A DNA stretch of 64,000 nucleotides from Deinococcus malanensis. GTDB taxonomy: Bacteria > Deinococcota > Deinococci > Deinococcales > Deinococcaceae. The stretch lies in NCBI RefSeq assembly GCF_014647655.1, contig NZ_BMPP01000004.1, forward strand, positions 248,001 through 312,000. Direction: 5' to 3'. The position numbers and the translations under genes were made by a program. Shown here piece by piece: positions 20,028-28,283 of the stretch (positions are counted from its first letter, which is position 1; each line of letters begins with the position of its first letter). The notes beneath the pieces were generated by a model. That model saw only the letters and a list, made by a program, of their open reading frames with translations. It was not told where the DNA came from and did no database searches.

Positions 20028-21076
20028 GCCTCTCCCGGTGAGCCTTCCTTCAGGGTGCCCCGGGCACGCGTGACGTCACGGGTGAGGCGCTCCAGGTGAA
20101 ACGCGTCGCCCTCGGCACGCTGCACCAGGCCTGTACGTGGGTCCACCACCAGCAATGCCAGGAGCTGACCAGCCACGTGTCTGACGCTGACGCCGGGGTG
20201 GGCGCCGAGCTGCTTCTGGTCGTCGGGGGCCAGCACGCTCCAGGCTGGGTCCTGTGACCCCAGCCCCAGGTGAGCGGTCGGAAGCGCCCGGCTCGACAGT
20301 TCGGTGTCCAGCCAGCTCATGGCTTCCAGACGCCCCGCCAGCAGGCCCTGCTCAATGTGCGGACGGGCGGTGTTGTAAACCACCGGGCGACCATCGCGGC
20401 GACGCAGGTCACCTCCAGAGGCCCGCACCAGGGCGTGCCCGGCGGCAATATCCCACTCGCTGCGGGGCGACATGGTGAAGGTCGCGTCGGCCTCCCCGGC
20501 AGCGATGCGCGCGAGTTTCAGGGCAATACTGCCGCTCGGCGCCATGCCAGGCAAGTCATGGCGGTGCAGTTCCCGCGTGAACTCGGTGTCTGACACACTT
20601 ACCACGTACCGGTCCCGGCGACTGAACCCGGTCGCCTGACCGTTCTTCTGTACACCGTGGCCGACCACGCCGCTGAACAGTTCGTCGGTGGCTGGCGCAT
20701 ACACCACACCCAGTTCCGGCTGGCCGTCGATGCTCAGGCCAATGCTGACGCAGTAGTCAGGGCTGCCGGAGGTAAATTCCTTGGTGCCGTCAATCGGGTC
20801 GATAATCCACACCCGTTGACACACAAGGCGCTCGGGGGCATCCACTTCCTCCTCACTGAGCAGGCCGTCGGCCGGGTAAGCCTCGCGCAGGCCACGGACA
20901 ATCAGGGTGGACGCCTCACGGTCGGCTGCCGTGACCGGGTCGTCCGCTGACGTCTTGTGTTCAACGGTCAGGCCGGCGCGGAGGTGAGACCGCAGCAGTT
21001 CGCCGGCCTCTCGGGCCAGGCGGATGGCCACCTGCAGCTCGGCGACAAGGCCAGAAGGATTCGGAAGATCAGTCAT
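20024..21076 (-). CDS. cysQ: CysQ-like 3'(2'),5'-bisphosphate nucleotidase with C-terminal extension
   Basis: A 350-residue inositol monophosphatase-superfamily enzyme, expected to hydrolyse 3'-phosphoadenosine 5'-phosphate to AMP. Metal ligands are visible in LLSEEEVD, WIIDPIDGTKEF (DxIDGT, near residue 90) and SEWDIAAGHALV near residue 207. The catalytic domain ends near residue 255. About 95 further residues (from roughly ALPTAHLGLG to the end) are not part of the normal 250-residue family fold and I do not recognise them. The start overlaps the stop of the endonuclease III gene by 8 nt. Confidence 0.85.
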   Translation of the reverse strand: MTDLPNPSGLVAELQVAIRLAREAGELLRSHLRAGLTVEHKTSADDPVTAADREASTLIVRGLREAYPADGLLSEEEVDAPERLVCQRVWIIDPIDGTKEFTSGSPDYCVSIGLSIDGQPELGVVYAPATDELFSGVVGHGVQKNGQATGFSRRDRYVVSVSDTEFTRELHRHDLPGMAPSGSIALKLARIAAGEADATFTMSPRSEWDIAAGHALVRASGGDLRRRDGRPVVYNTARPHIEQGLLAGRLEAMSWLDTELSSRALPTAHLGLGSQDPAWSVLAPDDQKQLGAHPGVSVRHVAGQLLALLVVDPRTGLVQRAEGDAFHLERLTRDVTRARGTLKEGSPGEA

Positions 21077-21851
21077 GCTCCGAAGATACGGGGTTACGCT
21101 CTCCGCGCGACCTTACACCCCTGGTCTCCGAAGGGCCGAGCAAGGCCGCTGAAGGGCACAGGTCCTGGAGCACGCACCGGTCACAGCGGGGCTCGCGGGG
21201 ACGGCAGGTCAGGCGGCCGTGCCGGACACCGGCGACATGAAAGGCAGCGCGCTGTGCCCACTCGCGCGGCACCACAGCATCGAACCAGCGTTCGACCTTC
21301 TCGGCTGTCCAGCGCTGAGGAAAGAGTTCCAGCCGCTTGGCCACGCGCTCGATATTCGTGTCCACAGGCAGCGCCGGTCGCAACAGATCGAACAGAAGGA
21401 CAAGACTGGCGGTTTTCATGCCTATACCCGGCAGGCCCTCCAGCAGGTTGCGGGCCTCCTGGTCATTGAGCTGCCGGGTGGCCGCTAGGTCAAGGGTCCC
21501 CAGGTGCTCGTGCAGGTGCGCCAGGATTCCATGAATGTAACCGGCCTTGATCCGCGCCAGTCCGCCGCCTGCGTCCCGGAGGACGGTCTCGATTCCATCC
21601 GGGCCGTCCAGCAGCGCCGCCTCCCAGCGAGGGTAGGCCGCCTTCAGGGCCGCAAATTGCCGTGCGGCCACAGTCGAGGTGTTCTGCTGACTCAGCAGCG
21701 TGCGAAGCAGGGCATCCAGAACCTGGCGTTCCGGACGCGGCAGGGGCAGGTCAGGATGGTACTCCGCCCGTAGCCGGGCGATCACCTCGGGCAGCCAGTC
21801 AGGCGGCGGTGTCTGCTCATGCAGCGGTGGGCGGGAGGCTCGGGGAGGCAC
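21069..21851 (-). CDS. nth: endonuclease III-like DNA glycosylase
   Basis: A 260-residue HhH-GPD base excision enzyme that removes oxidised pyrimidines and cleaves the abasic site. The helix-hairpin-helix LEGLPGIGMKTASLVLLF supplies the catalytic Lys; the catalytic Asp is in PVDTNIERVAKRL. A [4Fe-4S] loop CRPREPRCDRCVLQDLC has the C-x6-C-x2-C-x5-C spacing. Deinococcus species carry several Nth paralogues, and this one is somewhat divergent from the E. coli type. GTG 21851 is preferred over TTG 21854 because TAGCGT ends 6 nt before it. Confidence 0.92.
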   Translation of the reverse strand: MPPRASRPPLHEQTPPPDWLPEVIARLRAEYHPDLPLPRPERQVLDALLRTLLSQQNTSTVAARQFAALKAAYPRWEAALLDGPDGIETVLRDAGGGLARIKAGYIHGILAHLHEHLGTLDLAATRQLNDQEARNLLEGLPGIGMKTASLVLLFDLLRPALPVDTNIERVAKRLELFPQRWTAEKVERWFDAVVPREWAQRAAFHVAGVRHGRLTCRPREPRCDRCVLQDLCPSAALLGPSETRGVRSRGERNPVSSEHD

Positions 21852-21857
21852 CAACCC

Positions 21858-21863
21858 ACGCTA
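21858..21863 (-). promoter_or_regulatory. -10 box TAGCGT
   Basis: TAGCGT (minus strand) ends 6 nt before GTG 21851. Confidence 0.55.
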
Positions 21864-21915
21864 GCGGGCCGGCAGGAGGGCGACCGTGGTCCGCCATCCG
21901 GTCAGCCGGACTGGC

Positions 21916-22482
21916 CTATCGGGCACGCTGCTTGCGCGTGTTGCCGGCGGCGTCCATTACTTCGATGTCGGCCCAGATCCCACTGGTCTCGGCATAGAAC
22001 TCCACACGCGGACCCGGGGTGATGTTCAGGCGGTTGCCGTCGACCAGCACCTGAGTCACCCGGATGTCGTCGGTGACCACGCCCGCGACCCGGATGGTAT
22101 TCCCCGTGCGCTCGTAGCGGGTCACCTTGATGGCCGGGCTCTGGTTGTCCACGGTGACCGGCAGGGTCATGGTGCTGCGGTTGCCGGCCGCGTCGCGGGC
22201 CGTGATGGTGTACTCTCCCCGGCCACCCTCGACCTGCGCCTGGAAGCGGAACTGCACGAGCCGGCGGCCCGGTTCCACGCTGACCGGCTGATCGTCCACG
22301 GTGATACCGGCTACCCCGGTATCGTCGAGCACATAGCCCTGCACACTGAAGGTCTTCTCGCGGCTGACCCCACTGCCGTTACCGCTGGTGATAGTGATGC
22401 GGGGTTTAAAAGTGTCGGTCTGACGGGCGCAGCTTCCCATGACCAGGAGCAGCAGAGGCAGCAGACACAGCGGGCGGTACAT
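21916..22482 (-). CDS. hypothetical lipoprotein with Ig-like repeats
   Basis: A 188-residue exported protein with a short hydrophobic leader ending in VMGSC (Cys18, a slightly irregular lipobox). The mature part shows two immunoglobulin-like beta units (about 25-100 and 105-185), each with the pattern DDTGV/DDIRV, a valine-rich strand, then ARDAAGNR or VMDAAGNT, the usual Ig-like extracellular motif. Function unknown, presumably cell-envelope. ATG 22482 is supported by TATACT 7 nt upstream. Confidence 0.75.
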   Translation of the reverse strand: MYRPLCLLPLLLLVMGSCARQTDTFKPRITITSGNGSGVSREKTFSVQGYVLDDTGVAGITVDDQPVSVEPGRRLVQFRFQAQVEGGRGEYTITARDAAGNRSTMTLPVTVDNQSPAIKVTRYERTGNTIRVAGVVTDDIRVTQVLVDGNRLNITPGPRVEFYAETSGIWADIEVMDAAGNTRKQRAR

Positions 22483-22489
22483 AAGAGGA

Positions 22490-22495
22490 AGTATA
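22490..22495 (-). promoter_or_regulatory. -10 box TATACT
   Basis: TATACT (minus strand) ends 7 nt before ATG 22482; close to the TATAAT consensus. Confidence 0.65.
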
Positions 22496-22580
22496 CGCAG
22501 GGCGCCGCGCTGCAAAAGAGCCAGGTGCCCTGAAGGAGTGCGTCACCTATCCAGCCTGCCACCACCCCGGTGCCCACCCG

Positions 22581-22586
22581 TACAAT
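22581..22586 (+). promoter_or_regulatory. -10 box TACAAT
   Basis: TACAAT ends 7 nt before GTG 22594 and overlaps the in-frame ATG 22585, which would therefore lie outside the transcript. Confidence 0.65.
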
Positions 22587-22593
22587 GCGGCGC

Positions 22594-23778
22594 GTGAGTG
22601 CTCCTGTCCGAGCGGCCCAGAACCGCACCGCTTCCCGAAGCGCCCCGGCCTCCTCCGCCATTCCCGAGGGCACGCGGGACGTCCTGCCGCCCGAGTGGGC
22701 CCAGCGTGAGCACCTGCGTGCCCGCCTCTCGGCGCTGTTCCGGGGCTGGGGCTACCGGGGCGTGGAACTGCCTTCTCTGGAGTACGCCGATCCGTCGCAC
22801 CCGCAGGACCGCCGCGCCTTCAAACTGATCGACTCCGGGGGACAGGTGCTGGCGCTGCGCAGTGAGTTCACCACGGCCATCGGGCGGCTGGTGCGGCTGC
22901 GCTTTCCACAGGGACCTTTCCCCCTGCGCCTTCAGTACAGCGGGCGGCTGTGGCTGCGTACCCAGACCAGCGAACTGGGCCGCCTGCGCGAGTTCAATCA
23001 GGTCGGTGTGGAACTGCTGGGGGTCGATACGCCGCAGTCCGACGCCGAGCTGCTGCATCTGGCGGCGGCCGCACTGTCCGAAGTTGGCGTGAGTGCCCAG
23101 CTGGAACTGGGCTTCCCCGGCTTTGTGGACGCCGTGCTGGAGGACGCCGGGCTGCCCGAGGACGCCCGCGACGCGCTGCACGACGCGATCGACCGCAAGA
23201 GTGGCGCCGACCTGGACCTGCTGGCCACCCAAGCGGCCCTGGCTCCCGAAATCACCCGGACCCTGCACGACCTGACCGACCTGTACGGCGGGCCGGAGGT
23301 TCTGGACGACGCGGCGCGCATGGCCCGAGGCGCGCGTGCCCAGGCGGCCGTGGCGCATCTGCGGGCGGTCGCTGCCCACTACGGTGGCCCGCTGCTGTTC
23401 GACCTGGGCGTCAGCCGGCGCTACGGCTATTACACCGGCGTGACCTTCCGAGCCTACGCTGACGGTCTGAACCAGCCGGTCCTGGGCGGCGGGCGGTACG
23501 CGCTGGAAGACGGGCTGCCCGGCGCAGGTTTTGCCATTGGCCTGGAGCGCCTGACCGGCGTGCTGGCCCCGCTGCTGCCCCCCGAGCCGGAAGTGGTGCT
23601 GGCCCTCGATCTGGAAGGGGCGCTGGCTGCCCGGGCGGCCGGGTTCACAGCCGAACTGGCCTGGACCGCGGATCAGGCCGAGTTACGGGCCTTCTGCGCT
23701 GCGCGTGGCATCCGGCGCTGGGCCCGGGGCACCGACCTGTTCGAGGCCAGCGCCCCTGCCAGCGGGAGCGGCGCATGA
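22594..23778 (+). CDS. hisZ: ATP phosphoribosyltransferase regulatory subunit
   Basis: A 394-residue HisZ, a catalytically inactive paralogue of histidyl-tRNA synthetase that activates short-form HisG. The class II synthetase core is visible: [21 protein letters not shown] near residue 25, [24 protein letters not shown] (motif 2 region), and [17 protein letters not shown] and [13 protein letters not shown] near the motif 3 region. It lacks the C-terminal anticodon domain of HisRS. GTG 22594 is preferred to ATG 22585 on promoter spacing. It overlaps hisG by 4 nt. Confidence 0.92.
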   Translation: MSAPVRAAQNRTASRSAPASSAIPEGTRDVLPPEWAQREHLRARLSALFRGWGYRGVELPSLEYADPSHPQDRRAFKLIDSGGQVLALRSEFTTAIGRLVRLRFPQGPFPLRLQYSGRLWLRTQTSELGRLREFNQVGVELLGVDTPQSDAELLHLAAAALSEVGVSAQLELGFPGFVDAVLEDAGLPEDARDALHDAIDRKSGADLDLLATQAALAPEITRTLHDLTDLYGGPEVLDDAARMARGARAQAAVAHLRAVAAHYGGPLLFDLGVSRRYGYYTGVTFRAYADGLNQPVLGGGRYALEDGLPGAGFAIGLERLTGVLAPLLPPEPEVVLALDLEGALAARAAGFTAELAWTADQAELRAFCAARGIRRWARGTDLFEASAPASGSGA

Positions 23779-24419
23779 CCCCGGCAGGCACCCGCACCCC
23801 GGATCACCTGACCCTGGCCCTGCCCAAAGGACGCATTCTGGAAGAGGCGGTCACGCTGCTGTCGCACGCCGGCCTTCCGCTGACCATGCCGGAAAAATCC
23901 CGGGCCCTGCGCCATGAATTTCCTGGCGTGACCGTGCTGGAACTGCGCAATCAGGACGTGCCGGTCTACGTTGATCTTGGCGTGGCAGATGCTGGCATTG
24001 TCGGCAAGGACGTGCTGCTGGAATCCGGCCGGCAGGTGTATGAGCCTGTGGACCTGCGCTTTGCCGGCTGTCGCCTGTCACTGATCCGCGAAGTGGGCGC
24101 GGCAGGACCCATACAACGGGTAGGCACCAAGTACCCCCGCGCCACGCGCGAATACCTCAATGCCCGGGGCATTCCAGCCGAGATCGTCAAGCTCAGCGGC
24201 AACATTGAACTGGCCGCCCTGACCGGACTGGCTGACGCGGTGGTCGATCTGGTACAGACCGGCAGCACCCTGCGCGCCAACAACCTCGAAGAATTGGATG
24301 TGCTGTTCCACTCCACCGCGCGGCTGGTCGTCAACCGGGCGGCACTGAAGCTGCGCCGCGAACGGCTGCGGCCCCTGATCGAGCGGCTGCGGGAGCTGAT
24401 CCAGAGCGAGCCGGCCTGA
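23775..24419 (+). CDS. hisG: ATP phosphoribosyltransferase, short form
   Basis: A 214-residue short-form HisG, the first enzyme of histidine synthesis (ATP plus PRPP). It begins [18 protein letters not shown] and contains [17 protein letters not shown] and the PRPP loop [21 protein letters not shown]. It lacks the regulatory domain of long-form HisG, consistent with the adjacent hisZ. The ATGA overlap with hisZ implies coupled translation and a fixed subunit ratio. Confidence 0.96.
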   Translation: MTPAGTRTPDHLTLALPKGRILEEAVTLLSHAGLPLTMPEKSRALRHEFPGVTVLELRNQDVPVYVDLGVADAGIVGKDVLLESGRQVYEPVDLRFAGCRLSLIREVGAAGPIQRVGTKYPRATREYLNARGIPAEIVKLSGNIELAALTGLADAVVDLVQTGSTLRANNLEELDVLFHSTARLVVNRAALKLRRERLRPLIERLRELIQSEPA

Positions 24420-24429
24420 TACAGAAAGA

Positions 24430-24463
24430 GGCAGACGCACGTCCAGCGTCCGCCTTTCCCATT
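24430..24463 (+). terminator. probable terminator of hisZG
   Basis: A 9-bp stem with one A-C mismatch (24430-24438 with 24446-24454), a 7-nt loop and then TTTCCCATTT. Confidence 0.55.
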
Positions 24464-24514
24464 TCGCGTTTCGTACACCCCGCTGTTGCCCAGACAGCCG
24501 GATGACCGCGGGTC

Positions 24515-25699
24515 CTACTGCATCTCGTGGGTGAGGGCGTCTCGCATCCGGTTCAGGGCCTCTTCCAGAATGTCGCGGCTGGTGGCGAAGTTCAGGCGGA
24601 TAAAGCCCTGGTACTGGGGCTTTTGTGGATCGGGTGCAAACAGCGGGCCATTATGCACGGCCACTCTGGCTTCCTGCAGCAAAAATTCCTGAATATCGCC
24701 GGCACGAGGATGGGCCCGCAGGTCCAGCCAAGCCAGGTAGGTGCTCTGCATGGGGTGGAAGCGCACCCACGGTAGATGCTCACACAGGTAGCTGCTCAGG
24801 AAATCGCGGTTGCCCTGCAGATACGCCAGGGTCTCCCGGAGCCACGGCCCTCCTTCGCGCAGCGCCGCCTGCCACATGGTGACGCTCAGGGCCGACTCAT
24901 GGCCCATCAGGCCACCTGTGGCCGCACGTACACGCGCAACGAGTTTCTCGTTATGTCCGACCATCGCGCCTATGCCCAGTCCGGCGGTGTTGTACGCCTT
25001 GCAGGGACCTGTCAGCGTCAGGGTCCGGCTGCGGACCTTCGGGTCGGCGGCGAAGGCCTCGAATGGGGCGCCGGTGTAACGCAGGTCGGCGTGCAGTTCG
25101 TCGCTGACCACAAAAAGGTCCCGCGCCACGGCGAGGGCTCGGAGCCGGCCCAGTTCCTCGGCGCTCCAGATCCGGCCGGTCGGATTGTGCGGGTGACACA
25201 GCAGCAGCAGCCGGCTGCCGCGTGAGGCCGCGTCCAGCGCTGCAAAGTTGATTTCGTACCCACCCTCGGCGTCCCGCAGCGGGACCCCGGCAACGCGACG
25301 GCCCAGATCGGTGATGCTCAGGTGAAAGGGGTGATACACCGGCGTCATGGTGACCACCGCCTCGCCCGGGGTGGTCAGGGCATGCACGGCCGCGTAAATT
25401 CCAGGAACGACCCCAGGCAGGAACGAGATGCCCTCGTCGTGCAGGCCACTCAGACCATGCCCGGCCAGATGCTCACGCAGGGCGGCTTTCAGCACCGGGT
25501 CGCCGTTCAGCTGCGCGTAGCCAAGACCGCGGGTCAGGCGCTCCTGCAGCGCCGCCACGATGGGGGGTGCCACGGGAAAGTCCATATCCGCGATCCACAT
25601 GGGGATCACGTCTTCCGGATGCAGGGTCCACTTGTAGGAGTCCGGGTGGCGCAGCGACTCCCGTGAGAGCGCGCCGTGAAGATCAGCAACCTGGGCCAT
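24515..25699 (-). CDS. MalY/PatB-type aminotransferase-like C-S lyase
   Basis: A 394-residue fold-type I PLP enzyme of the MalY/PatB branch (cystathionine beta-lyase and related C-S lyases). Recognisable blocks are VIPMWIADMDFPVAPP near residue 30, LLLCHPHNPTGRIWSAEEL near 165, DLFVVSDELHADLRY near 195 and the PLP-lysine region TLTGPCKAYNTAGLGIGAM near 230. The MWIADMDF motif separates it from ordinary aminotransferases. ATG 25699 follows TATCCT by 7 nt. It is divergent from mtnN; both act around sulfur amino acid turnover. Confidence 0.9.
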   Translation of the reverse strand: MAQVADLHGALSRESLRHPDSYKWTLHPEDVIPMWIADMDFPVAPPIVAALQERLTRGLGYAQLNGDPVLKAALREHLAGHGLSGLHDEGISFLPGVVPGIYAAVHALTTPGEAVVTMTPVYHPFHLSITDLGRRVAGVPLRDAEGGYEINFAALDAASRGSRLLLLCHPHNPTGRIWSAEELGRLRALAVARDLFVVSDELHADLRYTGAPFEAFAADPKVRSRTLTLTGPCKAYNTAGLGIGAMVGHNEKLVARVRAATGGLMGHESALSVTMWQAALREGGPWLRETLAYLQGNRDFLSSYLCEHLPWVRFHPMQSTYLAWLDLRAHPRAGDIQEFLLQEARVAVHNGPLFAPDPQKPQYQGFIRLNFATSRDILEEALNRMRDALTHEMQ

Positions 25700-25706
25700 A
25701 GAGGGC

Positions 25707-25712
25707 AGGATA
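25707..25712 (-). promoter_or_regulatory. -10 box TATCCT
   Basis: TATCCT (minus strand) ends 7 nt before ATG 25699. Confidence 0.65.
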
Positions 25713-25844
25713 ATGCGGCCCCCTGAGTCCCGGATGCGGCCCGGGCATACGCCCCGGACCTGTGTGGCGCCGCACTGGTATAGCACCACCTGAACGTTCC
25801 GATGAAAACGGCCCGGCTGGGAAGAAGTGCATCTGATCCGGCAG

Positions 25845-25850
25845 TACACT
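25845..25850 (+). promoter_or_regulatory. -10 box TACACT
   Basis: TACACT ends 7 nt before ATG 25858. Confidence 0.65.
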
Positions 25851-25857
25851 GGCAGGA

Positions 25858-26556
25858 ATGCTGGCAATTATTGGCGCAATGGACGAAGAAATCGAGTTGC
25901 TGCTCGCGGACCTCACCGCGCATGAAGAACTGATCTTTCCAGGAGTGACCCTGCACCGTGGTGTCCTGGACGGCGTGCCGGTGCTGGTCACCCGCGCCGG
26001 GATCGGGAAGGTCAACGCGGCCATGACCACCACCTATCTGCTGACCCAGGGGGCCAGCCGCGTCATCTTTACCGGCGTCGCCGGCGGCGTCCACCCGGAA
26101 CTGCGCGTAGGAGACATCGTGGTCAGCACCGATTGCATGCAGCACGATGTGGATGTGCGCGCCCTGGACTATCCGCTTGGCACGGTACCGGGCGAACTGC
26201 CTGCCTGGCCCGCCGATGAGACCCTGCGCACGGTTGCCCTGCAGGCGGCCCGGGAAGTGGGAGGGGTGCACGTTCTCTCCGGCCGGGTCGCCAGTGGAGA
26301 CCAGTTCATCGCCTCCCGCGAGGGAGTGCAGCGGCTGTGGACCACCTTCGGAGCCGCGTGCGCCGAGATGGAGGGCGCTGCCGTCGCCCAGGTGTGCGCC
26401 AAGGCCGGCATTCCCTTTGTGGTGATCCGCAGCGTCAGCGACACCGCCGATCACGACGCCAACGTGGATTACCGCACCTTTATGCCACTGGTGGCGCGGC
26501 ACGCCAAGCAGGTGGTGCGTGGCATGCTGTCGCGGCTGGTCCCCACAAGCGCGTGA
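25858..26556 (+). CDS. mtnN: 5'-methylthioadenosine/S-adenosylhomocysteine nucleosidase
   Basis: A 232-residue MtnN (Pfs) that cleaves adenine from methylthioadenosine and S-adenosylhomocysteine in the methyl cycle and methionine salvage. It starts MLAIIGAMDEEIELLL (catalytic Glu12 region) and contains ITGVAGGV-like FTGVAGGVHPELRVGDIVVS, the substrate motif AEMEGAAVAQV and the catalytic Asp in VIRSVSDTADHDA. First gene of an operon with lrgA and lrgB (overlapping GTGA). Confidence 0.96.
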   Translation: MLAIIGAMDEEIELLLADLTAHEELIFPGVTLHRGVLDGVPVLVTRAGIGKVNAAMTTTYLLTQGASRVIFTGVAGGVHPELRVGDIVVSTDCMQHDVDVRALDYPLGTVPGELPAWPADETLRTVALQAAREVGGVHVLSGRVASGDQFIASREGVQRLWTTFGAACAEMEGAAVAQVCAKAGIPFVVIRSVSDTADHDANVDYRTFMPLVARHAKQVVRGMLSRLVPTSA

Positions 26557-26963
26557 CGCCGGTTGCCCCACTGTCCCTCACGGCCCGCCTGCCGGCCACC
26601 ACACGTTTTGTGCTGGGGCTGGGGATGCTGAGCACCTTTGCGGCGGCTGGTGAACTGCTGGTGCGTACTGCCGGGCTGCCGCTGCCAGGCTCAGTCGCGG
26701 GGCTGGCGCTGCTGTGGGCCGCGCTGGGGCTCGGCGCAGTGAAGCTGCACTGGATCACCCCGGCTGCCGATGGCCTGCTGGGTGTGCTGGGACTGCTGTT
26801 TGTTCCCGCTACTGTGGGATTCATTCAGTTTCTATCGGCCGGAGCGGCCTGGAGTCTGTGGCTGCTGGTCATGACTTCCGGGGTTCTGGTGGGGGCAGGC
26901 GTGGCGGGCGTGATTGCTTCGCAGCTGGTACGGCCCGACCTTCCGGCGCCAGAGCAGACATGA
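26553..26963 (+). CDS. lrgA: LrgA/CidA-family holin-like protein
   Basis: A 136-residue membrane protein of the LrgA/CidA family with four hydrophobic helices. The conserved segment LPLPGSVAGLALLWAALGLG (P-G-S-x-x-G-x-x-L) is the family mark. These proteins act like holins or, in several bacteria, as pyruvate/organic acid channels with LrgB. GTG 26553 overlaps the mtnN TGA; the next gene overlaps by ATGA. The pairing with LrgB confirms the assignment. Confidence 0.85.
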   Translation: MTPVAPLSLTARLPATTRFVLGLGMLSTFAAAGELLVRTAGLPLPGSVAGLALLWAALGLGAVKLHWITPAADGLLGVLGLLFVPATVGFIQFLSAGAAWSLWLLVMTSGVLVGAGVAGVIASQLVRPDLPAPEQT

Positions 26964-27640
26964 TCTGGCTGGCCCTGACCCTGCTGGCCTTTGTACTGGG
27001 GAGTCTGCTGCAGGGCCGCTTGCGCTCTCCCCTGGCCAATCCCACGCTGGTGGCCACACTGCTGATCGCCGGGGCGCTGCTGATTGCACGTCATCCGTAC
27101 GCGAGTTACCTGCGTGAGGTCGAGCCCCTGACCTTCCTGCTGGGGCCAGCGGTCGTGGCACTGGCCGTCCCGATGTACCGGCTGAGCGGCCTGCTCGCCC
27201 GGCAGTGGCGCGCACTGCTGGCCGGTGGCATGTGCGGCACCCTGTCCGGCATGGCGGTGGACACCTGGTTGCCACGTGTCCTGCAGCTGTCGCCGGACGC
27301 AGCCCGGAGCCTCAGCACTGCGCCGGTGACCAGCCCGGTAGCGCTGCAGCTGGCACAGTTCACCCACGCCCCTCCAGCCCTGGCGGCGACGCTGGCAGTG
27401 CTGTCCGGACTGGTGGGGGCGCTGGTTCTGCCGCCGGCCCTGACCCTCTTGCGCGTGCGCCATCCCCTGGCCCGTGGCATCGCCATGGGCAGCGTGGCGC
27501 ATGGTATCGGCACCGCGCGCGCGCGCGAGGAAAGTGAAGAGACGGGTGCGGCGAGCAGCCTGGGCATGGGACTTGCGGCGCTGAGCGTGACCCTGGTGGT
27601 GGCAGTCCTGGCGGAAAGCTCGGGTCGAGGCTCCCCCTGA
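26960..27640 (+). CDS. lrgB: LrgB/CidB-family membrane protein
   Basis: A 226-residue LrgB-family polytopic membrane protein. The signatures LTFLLGPAVVALAVPMYR near residue 55 and ALSTAPVTSPVAL-like SLSTAPVTSPVALQLA near 115, plus ARGIAMGSVAHGIGTARA near 175, match the family closely. It is thought to act with LrgA in control of autolysis or metabolite flux across the membrane. Last gene of the mtnN-lrgA-lrgB unit. Confidence 0.93.
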   Translation: MIWLALTLLAFVLGSLLQGRLRSPLANPTLVATLLIAGALLIARHPYASYLREVEPLTFLLGPAVVALAVPMYRLSGLLARQWRALLAGGMCGTLSGMAVDTWLPRVLQLSPDAARSLSTAPVTSPVALQLAQFTHAPPALAATLAVLSGLVGALVLPPALTLLRVRHPLARGIAMGSVAHGIGTARAREESEETGAASSLGMGLAALSVTLVVAVLAESSGRGSP

Positions 27641-27686
27641 TTCAGCGGTTGACTCGCCCCAGGCACGCACGGGATGCTGTCGGGCA

Positions 27687-28283
27687 ATGGCGCGCAAGGT
27701 CAACCCCATTCAGGAACGGTCCCGACGTGCAGCGCTGGAAAAGGCAGCATACCTGGCCATCTACGAACGCGGCTACGCCGGCGTCACCCTGGCCGATATC
27801 GCCGCTCATGCCGGGGTCAGCCGCGGCACTCTGGTCTACCACTTCGGCAGCCGCGCTGGCCTGCTGGCTGCAGTCGTGCGGCGGTTCACCCGCACCATCG
27901 GGGTGGCGACCCGCCGGGCGTTGCGGCAGGCGGAGTCACCGGACGCCAAGCTGGCGGCTTTTGTGGACAACCAGTTTTTCGGCGTGGACAACACCCGGCG
28001 TTTCTATACCGTCTCCCTGGACTTTCTGGCCGCCGCCACCCGCGACCCTGAACTGATGGCCGTTCAACGTGATTTCGTCAGAGAGACGCTGGAACTCGAT
28101 ATGGAGCTGGCGCGCCTCGCGGGTGAGCACGGCGCCGAACGCCGGGCGCGTCAGCTGCGCGCACTGGTTGAGGGTCTCAGCGTGCGTTTTGTGGCCGACC
28201 CTGCCCCAGATCTGGAACTGTACCGGGCCGACTGCGTGGCCGGCGTGCAGGCTATTCTGGGCGGCCCCTTCAAGGGAGCCTGA
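27687..28283 (+). CDS. TetR-family transcriptional regulator, BetI-like
   Basis: A 198-residue TetR regulator. The helix-turn-helix spans about residues 15-60: LEKAAYLAIYERGYAGVTLADIA, then AHAGVSRGTLVYHFGSRAGL. The C-terminal domain resembles the BetI-like group (VQRDFVRETLELDMELARL). A TTGACT...GATGCT pair lies before ATG 27687 and is a weak sigma-A candidate. Its end overlaps the convergent BtuF-like gene by 14 nt. Target unknown; lrgB is just upstream on the same strand. Confidence 0.88.
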   Translation: MARKVNPIQERSRRAALEKAAYLAIYERGYAGVTLADIAAHAGVSRGTLVYHFGSRAGLLAAVVRRFTRTIGVATRRALRQAESPDAKLAAFVDNQFFGVDNTRRFYTVSLDFLAAATRDPELMAVQRDFVRETLELDMELARLAGEHGAERRARQLRALVEGLSVRFVADPAPDLELYRADCVAGVQAILGGPFKGA

